Assembly (NCBI GenBank): GCA_037951105.1
Contig: JBAMJV010009356.1
Location: forward strand, 60,937 to 124,936
Source: Echinarachnius parma
Taxonomy: Eukaryota > Echinodermata > Echinoidea > Clypeasteroida > Echinarachniidae
Length of the DNA: 64,000 nt
Direction of reading: 5' to 3'
Every line of letters begins with the position of its first letter. Positions within the stretch are counted from its first letter, which is position 1. A program made the position numbers and the translations under genes. The notes beneath the pieces were generated by a model. The model ran no database searches, was not told the origin of the DNA, and worked only from the letters and a program-made list of their open reading frames with translations. Below are positions 58,451 through 64,000 of this stretch, one piece after another.

Positions 58451-59532
58451 TATGCCACCAAATATGTATATTTTTGATTTACCTTCAAACCTAAACAAAA
58501 AAGTATATTTTCTAACTGTAACTTTATTTTTGGGACATACTGTATTTTACCATTTTCACCCTTTGTATAGGGGTTCTGCCTATACTCAAAACGATGTCAC
58601 ATATCGCTACGCCCTATGAATCTTTTCACGTGATCATAGCTCAGAAATTGAGAGGATTAAGTAAATATTGAAGGGTATTTTGGATTTTGACAATTAGTCG
58701 GGGAAAGAAGTGGATGTTCACATCCTCCAGAGTAAAACACATTTTCCAACATTCATTACGGGTCGCCATTACGGAGCATTAACGGTCGCAGCCGGCAAGT
58801 AAGGGTTAGGCAATATTTGCGACTAAATGTGGATTTTACTTGTGAATTGTGATATATTTACTTTGTACTTCTATTGTCGTTGTTCAGACATCAGTTATTT
58901 TATACTTAAAATAATAATCATATGAAAAGGATTTGAATACGACAGACAAGGCGGACTTCGGCAAATTCAGACCATTATAATTCTTAGATTACCTGATAGA
59001 GTAATTTACACATAGTTACGTATCACCAATTGATACGATCCTATTCATTTCATTTTTTAACTTCACCTTTGTTGTTACTAATTTGTTATGCAAATTACAT
59101 ATCAATGTTTTTATCCCTTTAGGAAATGCTGTATTTGTTTTATATGGACCTACCTCTAACTGCTAAACATTATAAACATATAACATGCTTGCCTAAGCTA
59201 AGTCGACCGAGGTGAACATTTGTATCGTTTAATTTGATACAAACATTTACAATTTGTACGTTTATTTTCAATGCTTTTATGTTATACCTAAGTGCGCGAA
59301 CAATGGACATCCCACGTGTATTCATAAGTCTTTTAAAGCTACGTATTGATTTTTAGGGACACAGGCCCGATTCGCATCAGCTATCCTGGCTAAAAGGGCA
59401 AAGCTGCAATTCTACGCACGTTTATGGTACTACTACATCAACAATTTTATGTCAAGAGAAAAAGTTAGATATTATTTTGGTCTCTGTGCTCTCACCTATT
59501 ATTTAAGGAAGCTGGCATTGGCAACTCACATC

Positions 59533-59602
59533 ATGAACTCTAGAGGGAAACTTTACGCTTTTCACTCGCGAGGTTTACTTCTCGTCCTTCTCTTGAATTC
59601 AG
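59533..59602 (+). CDS. Gene 4 exon 1: signal peptide
   Basis: ATG to donor TTCAG/GTTGGT, phase 1, 23 codons. The core is LLLVLLLN. Confidence 0.6.
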
Positions 59603-62600
59603 GTTGGTATTAAATATTTGTATCAATGTGGAACATCACTTAATACATTATTACAAAACAGTCGTGAGGGAGCAATTAATACTATGTGACAATTAATCAG
59701 AATCGAATCAATGGGGGATGGCGGGTTATTTAGAGAGTTTTGTCCATGGAACCTTTAAATGCAGCAGCGCATATATAGATGCATGGAAGACAACTCCACC
59801 AACAAATATTTAATCATCCTAAAGCATTGTAAAGTGTGCTATGTAATAGCATGTATCACCTGTTCGCAAAAATCAGTTTAATCACGACATGTAGCATTAT
59901 TTCACCATAAAGAGTAATATTGTCTCATTAGTTATTATCAATAACGTGTTATTGTGATGGACTAAACCAGGCTACTTTCATTTTATTCGCCCCGTATGTC
60001 ACGTCACAGCCATCATGGATTATTACTTTTAATACACTCAATGAGGAAGTATGCATTATTGATAATTTGTACCATTATCATTGATAATTTATATGCAAGC
60101 ATCAAAACCATTTCATCATAGACATGAGGAAACAGATTTTGATATTTGCAAATGGTGTGGTATGCTGCTAAAGTAATTTGAACATGACGAATTCAAGGAC
60201 TTGTATTATGTTGATGTCATTGTCAATTGTTTATACGGTTACGGGCTAATGATCCAACATGGAAAAGAGAAAATTATGCAGTCTGTTGGGATCCTTTTGT
60301 GTAAATACAAAATATATTTGCTACTTCGAATCTTAATTGATAGCACGTTGTAGTATATAGTCAAGTCGTTTAAACGCTAGTAACTATGTAACATACGGTG
60401 TCTAAATTGTAACTTGATCATGTATCAGACACCGACGAAGAAATGTATGGTTAAATTACTTTACTTAGCATTTATAATAATAGAAAATAATCTTCTACTA
60501 ACCATACTAACCTAACAAAACTAATTTTCAAAGATATGATCGTTCAAATTAAAATGCCTGTTTGGACTCCTGTAGCATATTTTACTTTATGCATGTTCCA
60601 CCCTTGCAGCAGTTTGAGATTCATTTTTCTAGGTTTTTTTCTTCTAATTGTTGTCTATAGTACAGTAGAAAAACCCCCAACCATTCCAACATAGGCATAC
60701 ATTACTTATTAAAATAATTTGAGGGTATAATATACCCTCAATATAATCGAATATTATTCCATTTACAACGTTCACATCAAATAGAAATTTCCTTCATAAT
60801 ATTAAACTATCTAAAATATTTTGACAAATCAGATTTTAAAAAGTTGTTTTTATCATCAAACAAGCTAGTTTGTAAATGATAATACTGGGGTGAAAAAATG
60901 AGATAAATTACGATCATTCAAATTTGTATTCTTACTTGGTCGACTAAGGATAATTGCGCCAAGTTTATGAAATACCAATATTGTATCATTTACAGGTGTC
61001 TTATATCAGATTGGCCATGCACAAAATGGACATGGTAAGTGCAGCATTCTGATTAATTCTGATGTGGGATAATGCATTATGATGGGACTGGCTCATGCCA
61101 TGTGTAGTAAACATGCATGGTACGTTGAGAAATATCTTGACACTTGTTTTCTGCATTGTCTTCATATAAAGCCGTTAACCATCAAACGTAATAGAATATA
61201 TGGGGGTACAGGAAAATCTAAATAGTGCATGCTTTGGTCAAATACCATATGAATGCCGAATGCATACAAGAAGTTTACAAAAATAGTTGTGTGTGATAAG
61301 GAAATACTGAATGGTTTTGCATGCAATGTACACAAATATATTCAACGAGGCGCGTGTACGTCACTCATCATGTACCGTGCGATATATGCTCTGTTACTCA
61401 TGAAAGTCTCTTAGATCGTGCAATAGATCGTTAATAATGAATGTCATGTGACTTGAATTCAACCAATCACGTTTCGAGAACACTCATGTCAAAAAGTTTC
61501 GCCCAATTTGATGCTTCTGGATTTGATGGTCTTGGTGTAAAATTCATTAAAATCTCAAATATGCGCATTTTTTATCTTGAATATGTTTCATTCCAAGGCT
61601 TCAAATGGCTTTCCATAACTTTAAGACCAACCTAAATTCAATGTGAACTTGAGTGGGTCCGGGGAGTGGTTTCAGAGAGGAAGCTAAGTATCTTACAAGC
61701 TGGGTCATAATTATTCAATATTAGCTCTCTTCGTGTTTAAACGTGTTTTACCCCCACTGAGGAGGGGGTATCCAAGATCAGGGCTCGGAGTAGAGGATAT
61801 TTATCGATATTGACTTCTGAACGTGGTGGTGTATTTACACATTTGTTAACTTGTGGTGGAGGGAATATCACGGAATGCTTCAATCCGAAGGATTTTAAAT
61901 GCTATTGAGGGAAGATGATAAGTTATATTTTATTCACGAAATAGCATTTTAAATCTTCAGGGAACATTTCATGATTTTCCCGACAACAAAGTTCATCTGG
62001 CTAAATCCGGGGCTATATACACATTCATGCATTGAAACTGAAATTAGTAAAACAAAAAACATATACGGTACGTGTACGGGTGATATTCCTCTCTGGCCAT
62101 GTGATATACAAAATTGACATGGCAACCACGCGACTGTGTTTAGCCAATCATTGACGCGTCAGATGATATATATGATACGTTCAGTAACAGCTAAAATTGC
62201 TATATATATATCCTGGTGGAATAGATCTGGGATCCCACATTTATTCGATTATTTAACCCAAAAATGTATACACTTTTTGATGATCTCGTTATTGAATCAT
62301 TATTCTTTTTTAAACGTAACATGCCATGAATAATGGTTAAAACCATGCGTTTTTAGAGAGCGCCCTTTTGTGTTTTAACAGCTCTTTTGATAATGATAAC
62401 AACGATTTTAATAGCGATAACAGGCTTTTTACCTATTTGTTTGTAATTATGTATACCTTTCAAGGATGGAAGGTTTGTAAGTATTAGTTTGTAACATTAT
62501 GGTGCAGGTTATGGTTACTAGAATTCAGTTTGACCAAAGCTTTACTATCCCTTTAGGTAAATGAAAGAAAAAAATAAATAAAGCATACATATTTCTGAAG

Positions 62601-63611
62601 AAAAAAAATACCCAATTTACCTGTCATTGTTTTTTTCGTAAATATTTCTTTTGAATCATAATTCTTACAGAAACGCAAATTAACAATTCTGATTTTAAAA
62701 TGGTTGAAACTTTCAGGCGTCTTAAAGGGATGCCTGTAAAGTGTCTAACTCCACGAAAAATACTTGGAGCTTCCTCGTTTCTCTTCTGTCGTGTTGTTGA
62801 GAAGAATAAAATAGGGTTAGATTTTTCCCCTTTAGATGTCCCTTTAGTATGAAGATAGTTATCATTGAAAATCATTATTTCAAAAGCGTTAGCTAACGCT
62901 TTTGATAAAAAGTACAATTGCCGTAGATGAACACGTCCGGCCAGCGCGCGTGGGAAACCTTCCCGACCCGACTGAACTTTGTGCCGAGCGCGCGCAAATT
63001 CCATGAATTCTGTACCGTCTGTAAACATACACGGGTGCGGATATCGTCAAACGGATGATTATTACTGCGACAAATGTACGGCAGGCCATCAGTATTCGGT
63101 GATAAAATATGAACTCAATTTTCGTTTTTTTCACTAGGTAAAAGGTGTTCGTTTTCTTTCAAACTTTTACAAATCTTTCAATTGTATTTTACAATGATAT
63201 TGATATAGGATTGAAGTCTCAAATGTTATTTTGTGCAATATCTGACACTTTACAGGTATCACTTTAAGGGCACTCTCTTGCATTAACGACTGCTTATTGA
63301 TTGAGCAACAACCTTGTAACTTTACCAATAAAGTATAGTTCAGCAATAATAGTTATTGTTCATGGTAACGTTTAGGCTACATGGTAAAGAATTAGCGCAA
63401 CTATTCTACTACTTGTATTTGTTGTAGTTTTTATATTAAGTTTCGCTTGCTGTCTCATGATTTACCTTATCTATATCCTATATAGCTGGTGCTTGCTCTT
63501 CGTCTCCTTGCATTAATGGAGGAACGTGTGTTGCGGATCTAGGTGCAAGTAGCTACTTCTGCAAGTGTCCCATTGGACGACAGGGACAAGACTGCGAGCT
63601 ACAGGCTGCAG
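59533..63611 (+). CDS. Secreted or membrane EGF-like protein, N-terminal part (gene 4, 3' end outside window)
   Basis: Plus-strand exons 59533-59602, 60996-61034 and 63486-63611 join in frame with phase-1 introns throughout. The product starts MNSRGKLYAFHSRG and continues as a hydrophobic signal core (LLLVLLLNSGVLY). A short QIGHAQNGHG segment and one EGF-like domain (CSSSPC, INGGTC, YFCKC, IGRQGQDC) follow. No Reeler domain is seen. The 59533 ATG is the first one that gives a signal peptide; earlier ATGs are closed quickly by stops. The role is unknown; the EGF and phase pattern link it to genes 1 and 3 in style, but common ancestry is not shown. Confidence 0.65.
59603..60995. other. Gene 4 intron 1
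   Basis: AT-rich. A small hairpin GAGGGTATAATATACCCTC lies at about 60720-60740. No exon is seen. Confidence 0.5.
60996..61034 (+). CDS. Gene 4 exon 2: short linker
   Basis: A 39-bp phase 1-1 exon with acceptor TTTACAG and donor CATG/GTAAGT. It encodes the end of the signal peptide and AQNGH. It is supported by good splice sites and phase. Confidence 0.6.
61845..61995. mobile_element. MITE family D, copy 2
   Basis: GTTAACTTGTGGTGGAGGGA through TTTTCCCGACAACAAAGTT. It matches 17809-17988 with small deletions. Confidence 0.65.
62214..62557 (+). mobile_element. MITE family B, 5'-truncated copy
   Basis: Follows the second half of family B (GAGAGCGCCCTTTTGTGTTT, TTAGTTTGTAACATTATGG, AATTCAGTTTGACC) and ends TATCCCTTTAGG, with the TTAA decayed. 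Confidence 0.65.
63486..63611 (+). CDS. Gene 4 exon 3: EGF-like domain
   Basis: A 126-bp phase 1-1 exon with acceptor TATATAG and donor GCAG/GTGAGT. It encodes a complete six-cysteine EGF-like domain followed by ELQAA. Confidence 0.8.
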
Positions 63612-64000
63612 GTGAGTTGTTGTTGGTGTTGCTGCTAATGTCAAACAATAGGTTTAACGCTTGACTTTAACTAAAGGGTTCTTGAGCTCGCAAAACATAT
63701 CGGTTGGTTGCTTGTTTTTTCGTTTTGTTAAATTTTTTTTTTCCAGACGCGTTAAATCAATGATTATGGGGGTCCTTGGTCCGCCCTTTATAGTCACCAC
63801 CCGATATACGCAGCCAGGGTTCGAACCCGGAACAATTTAGTCGTAGACCAGAACATCTCTTCACAAAATGTATATTACAGTTATCCATGGACTACTACCC
63901 CCTGGACAACCACCCCCGGACGATTACCCCCCGGACAACTACCCCCCTAGGACAATTACCCCCCGGACAACTACCACCCCGGATTATTACCCCCCGGACA
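63612..64000. other. Gene 4 intron 3 start with tRNA-like piece and minisatellite
   Basis: On the minus strand, CCGGGTTCGAACCCTGGC (about 63810-63830) looks like a tRNA B box and arm, probably a SINE relic. From about 63885 to the edge a GGACAATTACCCCC unit of about 14-17 bp repeats, with variants. Confidence 0.6.
63885..64000 (+). repeat. GGACAATTACCCCC minisatellite
   Basis: At least seven imperfect copies running off the window edge. Confidence 0.85.

Larger units (their letters stand above)
55775..58544. mobile_element. 2.8-kb element with TACAGTATGTCCCAAAAA inverted repeats
   Basis: The left TACAGTATGTCCCAAAAA (55775) and right TTTTTGGGACATACTGTA (ending 58544) are exact inverted repeats of 18 bp. 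CAGT-type ends beside TA resemble Tc1/mariner-superfamily termini. No transposase frame is seen. It contains three smaller inverted-repeat units (55962-56281, 57520-57690, 57994-58450). Confidence 0.6.
54065..59532. other. Intergenic spacer between divergent genes 3 and 4
   Basis: A 5.5-kb spacer with a GT microsatellite, a poly-A run, and a 2.8-kb inverted-repeat element (55775-58544) that holds nested foldbacks. The 58.6-59.5 kb part has no recognised repeats and should hold the gene 4 promoter and 5' UTR. No core promoter motif is called. Confidence 0.6.
61035..63485. other. Gene 4 intron 2
   Basis: Contains a family D MITE relic (61845-61995), a family B MITE part (62214-62557) and a possible small TTAA-type element (62724-62847). 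No exon is supported. Confidence 0.55.

Overview
This is eukaryotic, metazoan genomic DNA. Genes are split into short exons with GT/AG junctions, introns run to many kb, and much of the window is transposon-derived (LINE remnants, a mariner remnant, many terminal-inverted-repeat and foldback elements, tRNA-like SINE pieces, mini- and microsatellites, long poly-G/poly-C runs). The AT-rich base composition, secreted or membrane EGF/Reeler proteins and SINE/LINE content suggest a marine invertebrate, possibly a deuterostome such as an echinoderm, hemichordate or lancelet. The species cannot be fixed from the sequence.

Four genes can be built by joining exons with matching splice phases. (1) A minus-strand gene starts at 14053 and runs off the left edge. 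It encodes a signal peptide, a Reeler domain over three exons, then a tandemly amplified series of EGF-like exons and short Thr/Pro-rich linker exons. (2) A plus-strand gene (18857-23634, four exons, about 469 residues) encodes a type II membrane, Golgi-type carbohydrate sulfotransferase. (3) A minus-strand paralogue of gene 1 (54064 to 25866) has the same Reeler exon plan, then EGF exons, a Thr/Pro stalk, one transmembrane segment and a Tyr-rich cytoplasmic tail. Its exons join into one 543-codon frame. (4) A plus-strand gene starts at 59533 (signal peptide, short linker, one EGF-like exon) and continues off the right edge.

Gene 1 and the sulfotransferase are divergent across 14.1-18.9 kb. 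The sulfotransferase and gene 3 converge at 23.6-25.9 kb. Gene 3 and gene 4 are divergent across 54.1-59.5 kb. Between 0.3 and 5.2 kb a module of linker exon plus EGF exons has been duplicated in tandem about four times (spacing about 1.5, 1.4 and 1.1 kb). Two EGF exons there are broken, so the array looks like birth and death of exons in a cell-surface or secreted protein. Every EGF and linker exon of genes 1, 3 and 4 is flanked by phase-1 introns, so gain, loss or skipping of one keeps the frame.

The introns and spacers hold several non-autonomous elements that begin and end with TTAA followed by AGGG-like termini, in at least five otherwise different families, some nested. They also hold a 21-copy 53-bp minisatellite, an element packed with AACGTTGG motifs, a 1.7-kb element with about 435-bp inverted repeats, and several near-perfect palindromes.

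The strongest candidates for something undescribed are the Reeler-EGF-transmembrane receptor with a Src-SH2-like tyrosine motif and its paralogue with an expanding EGF array. Their function is not shown by the sequence.
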